Source: Acetobacteraceae bacterium
GTDB taxonomy: Bacteria; Pseudomonadota; Alphaproteobacteria; Acetobacterales; Acetobacteraceae
NCBI GenBank assembly: GCA_003164305.1
Contig: PLSZ01000309.1
Span: 1 to 20,743, forward strand
Length of the DNA: 20,743 bases
Reading direction: 5' to 3'
Part shown: piece by piece, positions 1 to 8,137 of the stretch
How the letters are laid out: every line of letters starts with the position of its first letter
Numbering within the stretch: the first letter of the stretch is position 1
Notes under the pieces: generated by a model
Database searches by the model: none
What the model was told of the DNA's origin: nothing
The model's input: only the letters and a program-made list of their open reading frames with translations
Position numbers and translations under genes: made by a program

Positions 1-116
1 TATTCGCCGCAGGGCGTGTCCGGCCCGACGCGGGACATCTCCTGATCTTCCGCGGGTAATCCGCGATGATGGTAGGCGCTGTAGGCGGCATTCAGAAACG
101 GTGCTCTATCGACCAC
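1..116 (-). CDS. Rieske-type aromatic ring-hydroxylating oxygenase, N-terminal fragment
   Basis: Reading leftward from a GTG at 116-114, 38 codons are visible before the window edge. A strong Shine-Dalgarno AAGGAGG (plus-strand 123-129) lies 6 nt upstream and fixes this start. The peptide contains EDQEMSRVGPDTPCGE at residues 23-38. This matches the N-terminal signature of phenoxybenzoate/vanillate-type Rieske oxygenase alpha subunits (typically x-T-R-V-G-P-G-T-P-x-G-E followed by a hydrophobic W/Y-containing stretch). Such proteins are cytoplasmic, use a Rieske [2Fe-2S] centre and mononuclear iron, and hydroxylate or demethylate aromatic compounds with a reductase partner. The iron-binding motifs lie outside the window, so the call rests on the N-terminus alone. 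The gene is divergent from the importer operon that starts at 402, which suggests shared control or a shared substrate. Confidence 0.62.
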   Translation of the reverse strand, partial: MVDRAPFLNAAYSAYHHRGLPAEDQEMSRVGPDTPCGE

Positions 117-153
117 GACGTGCCTCCTTACTTCGGACATGCGGCGTACCCGG

Positions 154-183
154 ATACTGCGGGGCGTGCGCGCCGAGGGTCAA
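154..183 (-). promoter_or_regulatory. Possible sigma-70 promoter for the Rieske oxygenase gene
   Basis: On the minus strand a TTGACC hexamer (plus 178-183) is followed after 18 nt by CAGTAT (plus 154-159). The -35 matches five of six consensus bases and the -10 only three of six. A transcript would start near 147 and give a leader of about 30 nt with the Shine-Dalgarno in place. The position is sensible but the match is weak. Confidence 0.25.
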
Positions 184-233
184 GGTGCCTTTCAAGTGGC
201 GACATCAACGCGGCCACTGCTGTTAATTTCAGC

Positions 234-251
234 GGAAACTGAGTGGTTTCC
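234..251. promoter_or_regulatory. Inverted repeat GGAAAC-N6-GTTTCC, candidate operator
   Basis: The arms at 234-239 and 246-251 are perfect 6-bp complements around a 6-bp spacer. The site lies in the divergent control region directly beside the 252-284 dyad. It has the size of a homodimeric helix-turn-helix operator. The regulator is unknown. Confidence 0.35.
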
Positions 252-284
252 ATGCATTCGCCGGACCGGGGCCGGAAAATGCAT
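252..284. promoter_or_regulatory. 33-bp imperfect palindrome, candidate operator
   Basis: ATGCATT (252-258) and AATGCAT (278-284) are perfect complements. CCGG (261-264) and CCGG (272-275) are symmetric about the same centre at 268. In all 13 of 16 base pairs are symmetric. This nested symmetry in a divergent intergenic region is what a transcription-factor binding site looks like. No U-tract follows, so a terminator is unlikely. Confidence 0.45.
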
Positions 285-359
285 CGAGACCGTGCGTCAT
301 ATGCTGCTCGCCCGGTTGCGCCCTCCGCCGATGACCGGTTACGCTCGCGCATAAAGCGA

Positions 360-397
360 CACCCGGGATGAAACGTCAGTCTCTTCGCATCCGGGTG
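360..397 (+). promoter_or_regulatory. Leader hairpin just upstream of the importer operon
   Basis: The arm at 360-370 pairs with CATCCGGGTG at 388-397 across 10 bp with one bulged G, leaving a 17-nt loop. The stem ends 4 nt before the ATG at 402. The only purine-rich stretch near that start (GGGTGG, 393-398) lies almost wholly in the stem. The hairpin could therefore reduce ribosome access or stabilise the 5' end. Confidence 0.4.
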
Positions 398-401
398 GTA
401 C

Positions 402-2018
402 ATGATGAACGTCAATCGTCGATCGGTGCTTCAGGGCGTCAGCGGTCTCACGGGTCTGGCCTCTTTGCCGCGTGTCGCCTTCGGCCAGAGCCGGGCCGAA
501 ACGCTGCGCTACGTGACCGGCAACAATGTCAACACGCTCGATCCGACGGTGCCCGGTTCGACCCGCGAATCGTTCGGCCTCGCCATGAACGTGTACGACC
601 GGCTGTTCGCGTTCGGCCGCAAAAAGCTTGGCGACAACTGGGTGTTTGACTCGACGCAAATCCGCGGCGAACTGGCGAAGGGCTTTCAGATTAGCGCCGA
701 CGGATTGAAGATCACCGTCATGCTGCGCCCGGACGCAGTTTGGCACGACGGCTCGCCCGTCACCGCCGAGGACATCAAGTGGTCGCTCGATCGGGCCGTT
801 TCAGCGAAGTCCCTGGCCCCGCCACAGTTGTCTTCCGGCTCGATGACCAGTCCGGACCAGTTTCGCATCGTTGACGACCACACGATCGAGGTCACGGTGC
901 CTAAGCCCGACCGGCTGACGCTGGCCAATTTGTGCGTGCCGTACGCGATCATGATCAACAGCAAGCTCGCCAAACAGCACGTCACCGCCGAAGATCCCTG
1001 GGCTTTGGACTGGCTGAAATCCAACAGCGCGGCCGGCGGCGCCTACATCGTCGACAGCTTCAAGCCCAACGAAAGCGTCATCATCCACCGTAACGAGGCC
1101 TGGAAGGGCGGTGCCGACGGGCGGAAACCGTTCTTCACCCGTATCATCGTGCAGACCGTGCCGGAGCCCGCCACCCGCGCCAACCTGATCGAAAAGGGCG
1201 ACGCGGACCTGTCGATCGACCTCGCCGCCAGCGACATTCCGACGATGGAGAAGTCGAAGAAGGCGAAGGTCGTTTCGGTCCCGCAAACCAACGGCTTCAC
1301 CCACATATCGATGAACACTCAGTTGGCGCCATTCGACAACGCCAAGGTGCGGCAGGCCATCGCGGCCGCCCTGCCGTACGAGGACATGTTCAAAGCCGCT
1401 CTGTTCACCCGCGGCCGCCGGCTTTACGGTGGGGACTGGAGCGGCTCGCCGCCGGACAGCGACTTCCCGCAACCGATCCCGCTGAAAACCGATCTGGCAC
1501 GAGCGAAGCAATTGCTCGCCGAGGCCGGGATGCCGGAGGGTTTCAAGACCACGTTCGCGTTCAGCACCGGCCAGGCCGCCACCGCGGAACCCATGGCCGC
1601 CCTGTTGAAGGAAGCGCTTGGGAAAGCCGGGATCGAGGTGGAGATTCAGAAGAAGCCCGACGCCGAATTCGCCACGCTGGAGTCCGACAAAAAGCTGCCG
1701 TTTTACACCGACGGCGCGACCGCCTGGCTGCCCGCCACGTTTTACTTCTTCTGGCTTTACTTCACCCGCGACCAGCGCTGGAATTTCTCGAGTTGGAAGA
1801 ACACCGACATCGAGCAACTTTCGACCGCGGCCCATTTCGAGCGCGATTCCGCGAAGTACGACGACGAGTGCAAGAAGATGATTTCGATCTTCGCTCAGAA
1901 CGTGCCGCTGATCATGCTGTGGCAGCCCAACCACGACGCCGTGATGGCGTCGAACATCGATGGCTACACCTATCAATTCTATCGTCAGGCGGATTTCCGG
2001 GATCTTAAGCGGACGTAA
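402..2018 (+). CDS. ABC importer family-5 (peptide/nickel-type) solute-binding protein, Tat-exported
   Basis: This 538-aa protein is the usual length for DppA/OppA-type binding proteins (SBP_bac_5). The N-terminus has a twin-arginine signal: N-R-R-S-V-L-Q-G at residues 5-12, a short hydrophobic stretch, and a likely signal-peptidase site after an AFG/AFGQS segment near residues 27-31. This implies export folded through Tat. Around residues 90-125 the family pattern is clear, with ELAKGFQISADG followed by W-H-D-G-x-P-V-T-A-E-D-I-K-W-S. It would capture an oligopeptide-like, opine-like or small amide solute in the periplasm and deliver it to the permeases encoded directly downstream. ATG at 402 is chosen (405 is also possible) because the Tat motif follows at once. 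No strong Shine-Dalgarno is present. The substrate cannot be inferred. Confidence 0.93.
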   Translation: MMNVNRRSVLQGVSGLTGLASLPRVAFGQSRAETLRYVTGNNVNTLDPTVPGSTRESFGLAMNVYDRLFAFGRKKLGDNWVFDSTQIRGELAKGFQISADGLKITVMLRPDAVWHDGSPVTAEDIKWSLDRAVSAKSLAPPQLSSGSMTSPDQFRIVDDHTIEVTVPKPDRLTLANLCVPYAIMINSKLAKQHVTAEDPWALDWLKSNSAAGGAYIVDSFKPNESVIIHRNEAWKGGADGRKPFFTRIIVQTVPEPATRANLIEKGDADLSIDLAASDIPTMEKSKKAKVVSVPQTNGFTHISMNTQLAPFDNAKVRQAIAAALPYEDMFKAALFTRGRRLYGGDWSGSPPDSDFPQPIPLKTDLARAKQLLAEAGMPEGFKTTFAFSTGQAATAEPMAALLKEALGKAGIEVEIQKKPDAEFATLESDKKLPFYTDGATAWLPATFYFFWLYFTRDQRWNFSSWKNTDIEQLSTAAHFERDSAKYDDECKKMISIFAQNVPLIMLWQPNHDAVMASNIDGYTYQFYRQADFRDLKRT

Positions 2019-2021
2019 GGC

Positions 2022-3056
2022 GTGCGCGGCACCGTCCTGGCGATCGCGCGTCGCGTCGGACAGCGGCTGCTGTCGTCGATCCCGGCGCTTTTGGGCGTGG
2101 TCGTCATCACCTTCATCCTGATGCGCGTCATGCCCGGCGATCCCGCGGTGTTCTTTGCCTCCGGACCGAGTGCCGGCAAAGCCGAGATTGAAGAACTGCG
2201 GCACAAGATGGGGTTGGATAAGCCAATTCCGGTGCAACTGGTGCTTTATTTGAAGGACGTGGCGACCGGCGATCTCGGGCGTTCGCTGACCACTGGCCAG
2301 CCGGTCTCCACCGATATGCGGCGGCGTTTGCCGGCGTCGCTGGAACTGACCTTCTGTGCGTTGTTCATCGCTTTGCTGTTCGCCGTGCCTTTGGGCGTCG
2401 CGGCGGCGTTGCGGCCCGGTTCGCCGGTCGATCATTTCGTGCGAATGTTATGCACTCTGGGCGTCTGCGTGCCCACATTCGTCTCCGGCCTGCTGCTGAT
2501 CTACGTGTTTTACTACCTGCTCGGCTGGGCGCCCGATCCCACCGCGCGCATCGACATCTTCGCCGCCAGCCCGCCCGAGATCACCGGCTTTTATCTCATC
2601 GACTTCGCGCTGACCGGCGAGTGGGCCGGCTGGTGGGCCGCGTTCACTCAGTTGTTGCTGCCGGCCTGCACGATGGCGCTGTTCGTCCTGGCGCCGCTCG
2701 CCCGCATGACCCGGGCCTCGATGTTGAGCGTGCTCGGCGGCGACTTCATCCGCACCGCTTCAGCGATGGGATTGTCTCGCGCGCGTATCATCGTGGTTTA
2801 CGCGTTGCGCAACGCCTTGCTCCCCGTGTTGACCATCACCGGCATCGTCTTCTCCACCATGCTGGGCGCCAACGTCCTGGTCGAGAAAGTGTTCTCATGG
2901 CCCGGCGTTGCCTCATACGCGCTGGATGCGTTGCTGGCCGCGGATTACGCGCCGGTGCAGGCGTTCGTGCTGCTGATGGCGACGATTTTCGTAATGGTGA
3001 ACGTTCTGATCGACGTGCTTTACGGCATCGCCGATCCGCGGATGTCGGTCGAATGA
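2022..3056 (+). CDS. ABC importer permease, DppB/OppB type
   Basis: This 344-aa inner-membrane protein starts with GTG 3 nt after the binding-protein stop, with TAAGG of the preceding stop region acting as a short ribosome-binding site. The N-terminal helix reads VVVITFILMRVMPGDPAV, the hallmark of DppB-type permeases. Several hydrophobic segments follow. The cytoplasmic EAA-like coupling loop (residues about 245-275, with A-S-A-M-G-L-S-R and a downstream R-N-A-L-L-P) contacts the ATPase. It is slightly longer than typical (about 310-330 aa), with an extra segment near residues 170-210 between membrane helices. It should pair with the DppC-type permease whose gene overlaps its end by 4 nt. 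Confidence 0.93.
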   Translation: MRGTVLAIARRVGQRLLSSIPALLGVVVITFILMRVMPGDPAVFFASGPSAGKAEIEELRHKMGLDKPIPVQLVLYLKDVATGDLGRSLTTGQPVSTDMRRRLPASLELTFCALFIALLFAVPLGVAAALRPGSPVDHFVRMLCTLGVCVPTFVSGLLLIYVFYYLLGWAPDPTARIDIFAASPPEITGFYLIDFALTGEWAGWWAAFTQLLLPACTMALFVLAPLARMTRASMLSVLGGDFIRTASAMGLSRARIIVVYALRNALLPVLTITGIVFSTMLGANVLVEKVFSWPGVASYALDALLAADYAPVQAFVLLMATIFVMVNVLIDVLYGIADPRMSVE

Positions 3057-3898
3057 GCGCGACCACGCGCCATGCGGTGTTCGTGCTGCGCGGCAACCCG
3101 GTCACCGCGCTCGCCGCCACCGGAATGACGCTGGTGGTCCTGGTCGCGGTGTTGTCGCCCTGGCTGGCGCCGTATAACCCCATCACGTCGGACGTTTCGC
3201 ACGCGCTGCAACCGCCCTCGGCCGAGCATTGGGCCGGCACGGATCAACTCGGTCGGGATATTCTGAGCCGTATTCTGGTGGCGACTCGTCTGGACCTGTC
3301 GATCGCCGTTTCCGCGGTCGGTTTGTCCTTCGTCACCGGCGCTGTGGTGGGCGGCTTCTGCGGCTACCGCGGCGGAAGACTGGATCGTTGGGTTGGCCGC
3401 ATCGTCGATGTGCTGATGGCGTTCCCGCTGTTCGTGCTGGCGATGGCACTGGTCGCCGCGATGGGCAACCGCGTGGAGAACATCGTCATCGCCACCGCGA
3501 TCATAAATCTTCCGTTCTACACACGCTTCGCCCGCGCCGAGGTCAACGTTCGCCGCGACGCCGGTTGGGTCGAGGCCGCGCGCGCCTGCGGCGAGGGCCA
3601 TCTGTCCGTCGTGCTCCGCTTCCTGCTGCCCAACGTCCTTCCGGCGATGGCGGTGCAGATTTCACTCAATCTCGGGTGGGCCATCCTGAACGCCGCCGGT
3701 CTGTCGTTCATCGGTCTGGGCGTGCAGGCGCCGACGCCGGAATGGGGCATCATGGTCGCCGAGGGCGCGCGCTTCATCACCACCGGAAAATGGTGGCTGG
3801 TGGGATTTCCCGGCCTGGCGCTGATGTTGACCGTGCTGTGCTTCAATCTTCTGGGCGACGGGCTGCGCGATATCCTGGACCCGCGGATGCGCACATGA
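3053..3898 (+). CDS. ABC importer permease, DppC/OppC type
   Basis: The ATG at 3053 overlaps the previous stop as ATGA, a classic translational-coupling arrangement, and gives a 281-aa protein. An upstream in-frame open stretch lies inside dppB and is not part of the gene. Diagnostic DppC features are visible: H-W-x-G-T-D-x-L-G-R-D-I-L-S-R near residues 60-75, the W-V-E-A-A-R-A-C-G coupling loop with L-L-P-N-V-L-P, and a C-terminal G-D-G-L-R-D-I-L-D-P-R. It forms the second half of the membrane channel with the upstream permease. The ATPase gene again overlaps its stop by ATGA. Confidence 0.94.
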   Translation: MSATTRHAVFVLRGNPVTALAATGMTLVVLVAVLSPWLAPYNPITSDVSHALQPPSAEHWAGTDQLGRDILSRILVATRLDLSIAVSAVGLSFVTGAVVGGFCGYRGGRLDRWVGRIVDVLMAFPLFVLAMALVAAMGNRVENIVIATAIINLPFYTRFARAEVNVRRDAGWVEAARACGEGHLSVVLRFLLPNVLPAMAVQISLNLGWAILNAAGLSFIGLGVQAPTPEWGIMVAEGARFITTGKWWLVGFPGLALMLTVLCFNLLGDGLRDILDPRMRT

Positions 3899-5586
3899 CG
3901 CCGCCGCTGCTGGACGTCGATGACCTCAAGGTCAGCTTTTCCACGCGCAATGGCACGGTCGATGCGTTGCACGGTGTTTCGTTCTCGATCGGCGCCGGCG
4001 AAACTCTGGGCATCGTGGGTGAGAGCGGGTCCGGCAAGTCGGTCACGTCATTGGCGATCATGCGATTACTGGATCGCGCGGGGCGGATCGCTTCCGGGCG
4101 CGTGACATTCCGGGGCCGTGACATCACCCGCATCGGCGCCGGCGAGTTGCGCGGCCTGCGTGGCGCCGCCATGTCGATGATCTTCCAGAATCCGCGCGCG
4201 GCGCTCAATCCGATCCGCACGGTGGAGGACCAGATCGCCGACGTGCTGCGCGCGCACCGAAAGATCGGCATGGCGGAGGCGAAGGCCCAGGGATTGGAGT
4301 TGTTAAGGGCGGTGCGGATCAGGGACGCGGAGCGGCGGCGGTACGCGTATCCCGGTGAACTCTCCGGTGGCATGTGCCAACGCGTGATGATCGCGATGGC
4401 GATCGCCTGCGAACCGGCTTTGTTGATCGCCGACGAACCAACCACCGGGCTGGATGTCACCACGCAGAAGATCGTCATGGATCTGCTGTCCGGCATCACC
4501 GCCGAACGCGACATGGCGATGATTTTGATCACCCACGATCTCGGGTTGGCGGCGCGGTATTGCGGGCAGATCGCGGTGATGGAACGCGGTCTGGTGGTCG
4601 AACGCGGCGCGACCGAGGCGTTGTTTCAATCGGCGCGGCACCCCTACACGCGGCGGCTGATCGCGGCCTCTCCGACCCGGCATTCGCGGTTGGAGGACCT
4701 GGCGGACGGTGCGCCGCGTCCGGTGGTGGCGGCACCGCAACGGCCGGCGGGCACCGGATTGTTGTTGGACCTGCGCAACGTGGTGAAGACGTTCGCCGGC
4801 GGCGTGAAGGCCGTCGATGACGTGTCGTTCAGCATCGCGCCCGGTGGCGCTTTGGGGTTGGTCGGTGAATCCGGCTCGGGCAAGACCACATTATCGCGGA
4901 TGATTTGCCGCCTGATCGACATCGACGCCGGCGACATCATATTCCTCGGCGAATCGATTTCGCGCGTGCCAGCCAGGGAGTTTCACCAATCTCCCCTTCG
5001 TCGCGACATCCAGATCGTGTTCCAGGATCCCAACGACAGCCTCAATCCGCGCTTCACCACGTTCGACAGCATCGCGCATCCGCTGCGCCGACTCGAAGGT
5101 TTGCGAAATGGCGGCATTCTGGACAGTCGGGTGAATGAAGCGGCGTCGCGCGCCGGTCTGCCCGCCGATTTGCTGGAGCGTTTTCCGCACCAACTCTCCG
5201 GCGGCCAGAAAGCCCGCGTCGGCATCGCGCGCGCCATCGCGCCGCGGCCGAAACTGCTGGTGCTGGACGAACCGACCGCCGCGCTGGATGTTTCCATTCA
5301 GGCGGTGATCTTGCAATTGCTCGACCGTTTGCGGCGCGAGGACGATATCGCGTTGCTGTTCGTCAGCCACGACCTGAACGTCGTGCGCATGCTGTGCGAC
5401 GACATCGTCGTGCTGCGCCAGGGCCGCGTCGTCGAAGCCGGCCCGGCGCGCGCCGTGTTCGAGCATCCACGCGACGACTACACGCGGGCCCTGCTGGACG
5501 CGATCCCGCATTTCGAACCGCGCGCCGCGACGCCGGAACTTCGCGCCGCCGCTTTTCCGGCATACGATGTGCAAGGCTTCAAATAA
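3895..5586 (+). CDS. Double-NBD ABC importer ATPase (DppD-DppF in one chain)
   Basis: This 563-aa cytoplasmic protein carries two complete nucleotide-binding domains. Domain 1 has Walker A GESGSGKS (residues 42-49), signature LSGGM starting at residue 156, Walker B D180-E181 and switch His214. Domain 2 has Walker A GESGSGKT (324-331), signature LSGGQ starting at 434 and Walker B D458-E459, followed by a V-S-H-D switch. Both sets look catalytically intact. Such fusions (GsiA/YejF style) energise family-5 peptide, glutathione or opine importers and replace separate DppD and DppF subunits. The ATG at 3895 overlaps the permease stop. Domain 2 ends with the peptide-type C-terminal H-P-R-D-D-Y-T-R-A-L-L segment. 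Confidence 0.95.
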   Translation: MTPPLLDVDDLKVSFSTRNGTVDALHGVSFSIGAGETLGIVGESGSGKSVTSLAIMRLLDRAGRIASGRVTFRGRDITRIGAGELRGLRGAAMSMIFQNPRAALNPIRTVEDQIADVLRAHRKIGMAEAKAQGLELLRAVRIRDAERRRYAYPGELSGGMCQRVMIAMAIACEPALLIADEPTTGLDVTTQKIVMDLLSGITAERDMAMILITHDLGLAARYCGQIAVMERGLVVERGATEALFQSARHPYTRRLIAASPTRHSRLEDLADGAPRPVVAAPQRPAGTGLLLDLRNVVKTFAGGVKAVDDVSFSIAPGGALGLVGESGSGKTTLSRMICRLIDIDAGDIIFLGESISRVPAREFHQSPLRRDIQIVFQDPNDSLNPRFTTFDSIAHPLRRLEGLRNGGILDSRVNEAASRAGLPADLLERFPHQLSGGQKARVGIARAIAPRPKLLVLDEPTAALDVSIQAVILQLLDRLRREDDIALLFVSHDLNVVRMLCDDIVVLRQGRVVEAGPARAVFEHPRDDYTRALLDAIPHFEPRAATPELRAAAFPAYDVQGFK

Positions 5587-5602
5587 CTCCGGGAGACGGA
5601 CC

Positions 5603-6970
5603 ATGACCACACATGTGCGATGCGGTACCCTGTTCGCCGGCGATGAGACCGCGGCGAAAAGCGACGTCACGCTTGGCTTCGGCGATGACGGCAAGATCGC
5701 GTTCGTCAGCGACACCGCCGGCGCGCCGCCCGTCGCCGTGCACGACACGGTGCTGGATTATTCCAACCTGTTCGTGATGCCCGGTTTGCTCGACGTGCAC
5801 ACGCATCTCGCTTACGGCAACGCCAAAAGTGAGGAGGACATCGACCTCTATCAGCCAATGGAGTTCCGCGCGCTGCGGGCGTTATTCTTCGCCCAGAAAG
5901 TGGTCGCGGCCGGTTACACGTCGATTTGTGCCCCGGGCGATGCTGGCCAGATCAGTCTGTCGGTGCGCAACGCGATCAATTTCGGCCTGTTCGAGGGCCC
6001 GCGCGTCACCGCCGCCGGCCGTTATTTAACCACACGCCAGGGACTGACCGATTGGTATCCGACCTGGATCGGCGTGCCCGACACGTCCATTGGCCGCCTG
6101 GTCACCAATAAGGACGAGGCGATCGAGGAAATCCGTGTTCAGGTCAAGAACGGTGTCGATTGCATCAAGCTGGCGATGGACGGCGTGCAGACCCGGGAAG
6201 ACGGCACGCTGGTCGCCGCCTTCAATCAGGACGAATGCACCACCATGGTTACCGAAGCGCATCGACAGGGTAAGCGTGTCGTGGTGCATGCACGCGGCCG
6301 CGAGGCCACGTTGTATTCCGCCCGAGCCGGTGTCGATTTGATTTTCCACGCGACGTATCTCGACGACGAGTGCATCGATGAGATGTTGAAGTCGGGCTGC
6401 GCGATCGGCCCGACCATGACGTTCCCGCGCAACATCATCGACTTCACCCAGGCGCACGAACCGGCCGCGATCAAGGGCCGCATCTCCGACGTCGCGCGCG
6501 AATACGCCATCGCCTGCGAGAACATGCATAAAGCGCGCAAGGCCGGCATCCCGATGATGACCGGAACCGATTCCGGTTTCGCCGTCACGCCCTACGGCGA
6601 ATGGCACGCGATGGAACTGGAGATTTTCGTGCGCGACCTCGGCTTCACCCCGGCGGAGGCGCTGCGCTGCGCGACCTCGGTCACCGCGCGCTTCATGGCG
6701 AAGGGCGGCCAGGTCGGCGTGCTGGAAAGCGGCCGGCTCGCGGACTTCATCGCGGTGGATGGCTCGCCGCTGGAAAATATCGCGATCCTGCAAGATAAGA
6801 CCCGGATCCGGCACGTACACATCGGCGGCAAGCGGATGCAGATCCCAGAGCGTGGTTACGATCCTCGGCAGGTGACCGATCGGGCCTGGGCCAACTGGAC
6901 CGATCTCTACACGCAGGAACGGGTGCGCGCGCTGTATCCGTCGCGGGTGCGTCTGGCGGCGGCGGAATAA
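5603..6970 (+). CDS. Metal-dependent amidohydrolase, Xaa-Pro dipeptidase/imidazolonepropionase-like
   Basis: The ATG at 5603 follows GGGAGA by 6 nt and gives 455 aa. An earlier in-frame ATG at 5567 lies inside the ATPase gene and lacks a ribosome-binding site. The amidohydrolase-superfamily metal site is complete: H66-T-H68 in D-V-H-T-H, Lys189 in C-I-K-L (expected to be carboxylated and bridge two metals), His229 in V-V-H-A-R-G, His249 and Asp323 in G-T-D-S-G. This pattern fits the group that cleaves N-acyl or peptide amide bonds, such as the Sgx9260/Cc2672 prolidase-like enzymes. It has no signal peptide, so it is cytoplasmic. Its place right after the importer suggests that it hydrolyses the imported compound. 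The exact amide substrate is unknown. Confidence 0.88.
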   Translation: MTTHVRCGTLFAGDETAAKSDVTLGFGDDGKIAFVSDTAGAPPVAVHDTVLDYSNLFVMPGLLDVHTHLAYGNAKSEEDIDLYQPMEFRALRALFFAQKVVAAGYTSICAPGDAGQISLSVRNAINFGLFEGPRVTAAGRYLTTRQGLTDWYPTWIGVPDTSIGRLVTNKDEAIEEIRVQVKNGVDCIKLAMDGVQTREDGTLVAAFNQDECTTMVTEAHRQGKRVVVHARGREATLYSARAGVDLIFHATYLDDECIDEMLKSGCAIGPTMTFPRNIIDFTQAHEPAAIKGRISDVAREYAIACENMHKARKAGIPMMTGTDSGFAVTPYGEWHAMELEIFVRDLGFTPAEALRCATSVTARFMAKGGQVGVLESGRLADFIAVDGSPLENIAILQDKTRIRHVHIGGKRMQIPERGYDPRQVTDRAWANWTDLYTQERVRALYPSRVRLAAAE

Positions 6971-6972
6971 CG

Positions 6973-8097
6973 ATGGCCGCTGCTCGCCACGCCGAGATCG
7001 CGGGGGCTGGTTTCGCCGGCCTCGCCGCCGCGACCGCCTTGTGCCAGCGCGGCTGGAGCGTCCGGGTGCACGAAACCAGCCCGACGCCGCGCGCGTTCGG
7101 CGCCGGGATTCATATCTGGGGCAATGGGATCCTGGTGCTGCGAGCGCTCGGCGCTTACGCGGCGGTGGCGGAAGGGGCGCCGCGGCCGCCGTGCTATGAA
7201 ACGCGCACCAATGACGTGCGGACCTCGGCGGAGGCGCTGAATCTACCGGGCAAGGACCCGTTCATGAGCGTCACGCGGCAACATCTTTACGCCGCGATGT
7301 ACGACGCCGCGCTCCACGCCGGGGCGGAGATCGTAACGGATTCGACGGCCGCGGGCGCAACGGGCGACGGCGTGCTGATTCTTGAGGATGGATCTCGGTT
7401 GCCGGCGGATCTGGTGATCGGCGCGGACGGGGTTCGCTCTCGCGTGCGGGATGCGTTTCAACTGGGCCAGCAGCGCCGTCATTTTGCCGACGGACTGACC
7501 CGCGTGCTGGTCGAACGCGGCTCGTTGCGCGGCGATCAGTGGGAGCATGTCATCGATTTCTGGTACGTGAAGGAGCGCACGCTGCGGGTGCTGTGTTCGC
7601 CCGTTTCGGATGACGAACTTTATCTCGCGATGATGGCGCCGGTGACGGATACCGAGGCGTCCGCGGTCCCGGTTCGGCCGGAACCCTGGCTGGCGTGTTT
7701 TCCGCAACTCGAGCCGGTGTTGACACGGCTCGGCACGCGCGGCCGTCATGACACCTACGAAACGGCCGCGCTGGATCGTTGGTCGGAAGGCAAGGTCGCG
7801 ATTCTCGGCGATGCCGCGCACGCGATGCCGCCAACTCTGGGACAGGGGATGAACACCGCGATCAGCAACGCCCTGGCCCTCGCCGTGGCGCTGGATGAGC
7901 GACGCAGCGTGCCGGATGCCCTGGCATTGTGGGAAAGCCGGGAACGGCCGCTGACCGATCACACGCAGCGCCGCGCGGGGGAGATCGTGGCGGCGCGCTC
8001 GCTGGCCGGCGGCATGGACTGGGACGACGAAGGGCTTCGCGCGGCTCGGCATGTCCCGACGGGGACGGAGGCGATGGCGGACCTTGCCACGGGGTGA
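6973..8097 (+). CDS. FAD-dependent aromatic-ring monooxygenase (PHBH/6-hydroxynicotinate type)
   Basis: This 374-aa protein starts 2 nt after the amidohydrolase stop, so the two are probably co-translated. Group A flavin monooxygenase motifs are in order: FAD Rossmann G-A-G-F-A-G at residues 11-16, the G-A-D-G-V-R-S-R motif at 150-157 that contacts FAD and NAD(P)H, and G279-D280-A-A-H-A-M-P-P with G-Q-G-M-N just beyond. These enzymes hydroxylate phenolic or hydroxypyridine rings using NAD(P)H and O2. The overall pattern most resembles salicylate or 6-hydroxynicotinate hydroxylases, but the ring acted on cannot be decided. With the divergent Rieske oxygenase it points to aromatic or N-heterocycle catabolism. 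Confidence 0.88.
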   Translation: MAAARHAEIAGAGFAGLAAATALCQRGWSVRVHETSPTPRAFGAGIHIWGNGILVLRALGAYAAVAEGAPRPPCYETRTNDVRTSAEALNLPGKDPFMSVTRQHLYAAMYDAALHAGAEIVTDSTAAGATGDGVLILEDGSRLPADLVIGADGVRSRVRDAFQLGQQRRHFADGLTRVLVERGSLRGDQWEHVIDFWYVKERTLRVLCSPVSDDELYLAMMAPVTDTEASAVPVRPEPWLACFPQLEPVLTRLGTRGRHDTYETAALDRWSEGKVAILGDAAHAMPPTLGQGMNTAISNALALAVALDERRSVPDALALWESRERPLTDHTQRRAGEIVAARSLAGGMDWDDEGLRAARHVPTGTEAMADLATG

Positions 8098-8137
8098 TGC
8101 ACGCCGTTTCGTGGCCTGAACCGATCGGAGCACCCGC

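Larger units (their letters stand above)
117..401. promoter_or_regulatory. Divergent intergenic control region
   Basis: These 285 bp separate the leftward oxygenase gene from the rightward importer operon. No convincing coding frame is present: the open stretches here overlap the real genes and have no ribosome-binding site. The region holds a perfect dyad at 234-251, a 33-bp imperfect dyad at 252-284, a looser dyad at 195-218 (AGTGGC and GCCACT, 12-nt spacer) and a leader hairpin at 360-397. This density of symmetry suggests binding sites for one or more regulators that coordinate the two directions. No regulator gene of matching type is adjacent within the window. Confidence 0.5.

Noticed and set aside
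195..218. AGTGGC-N12-GCCACT dyad
   Set aside because: Short arms and a wide spacer make this likely by chance; noted only as part of the control region.
316..345. TTGCGC and TACGCT, 18 nt apart, as promoter of the 402 operon
   Set aside because: Each hexamer matches only about half of the consensus. The position is plausible but the match is not above chance in GC-rich DNA.
801..2435. A 544-codon minus-strand open frame opposite the binding-protein gene
   Set aside because: Same low-complexity Arg/Gly/His composition, no domain and no ribosome-binding site. The plus-strand gene is unmistakable.
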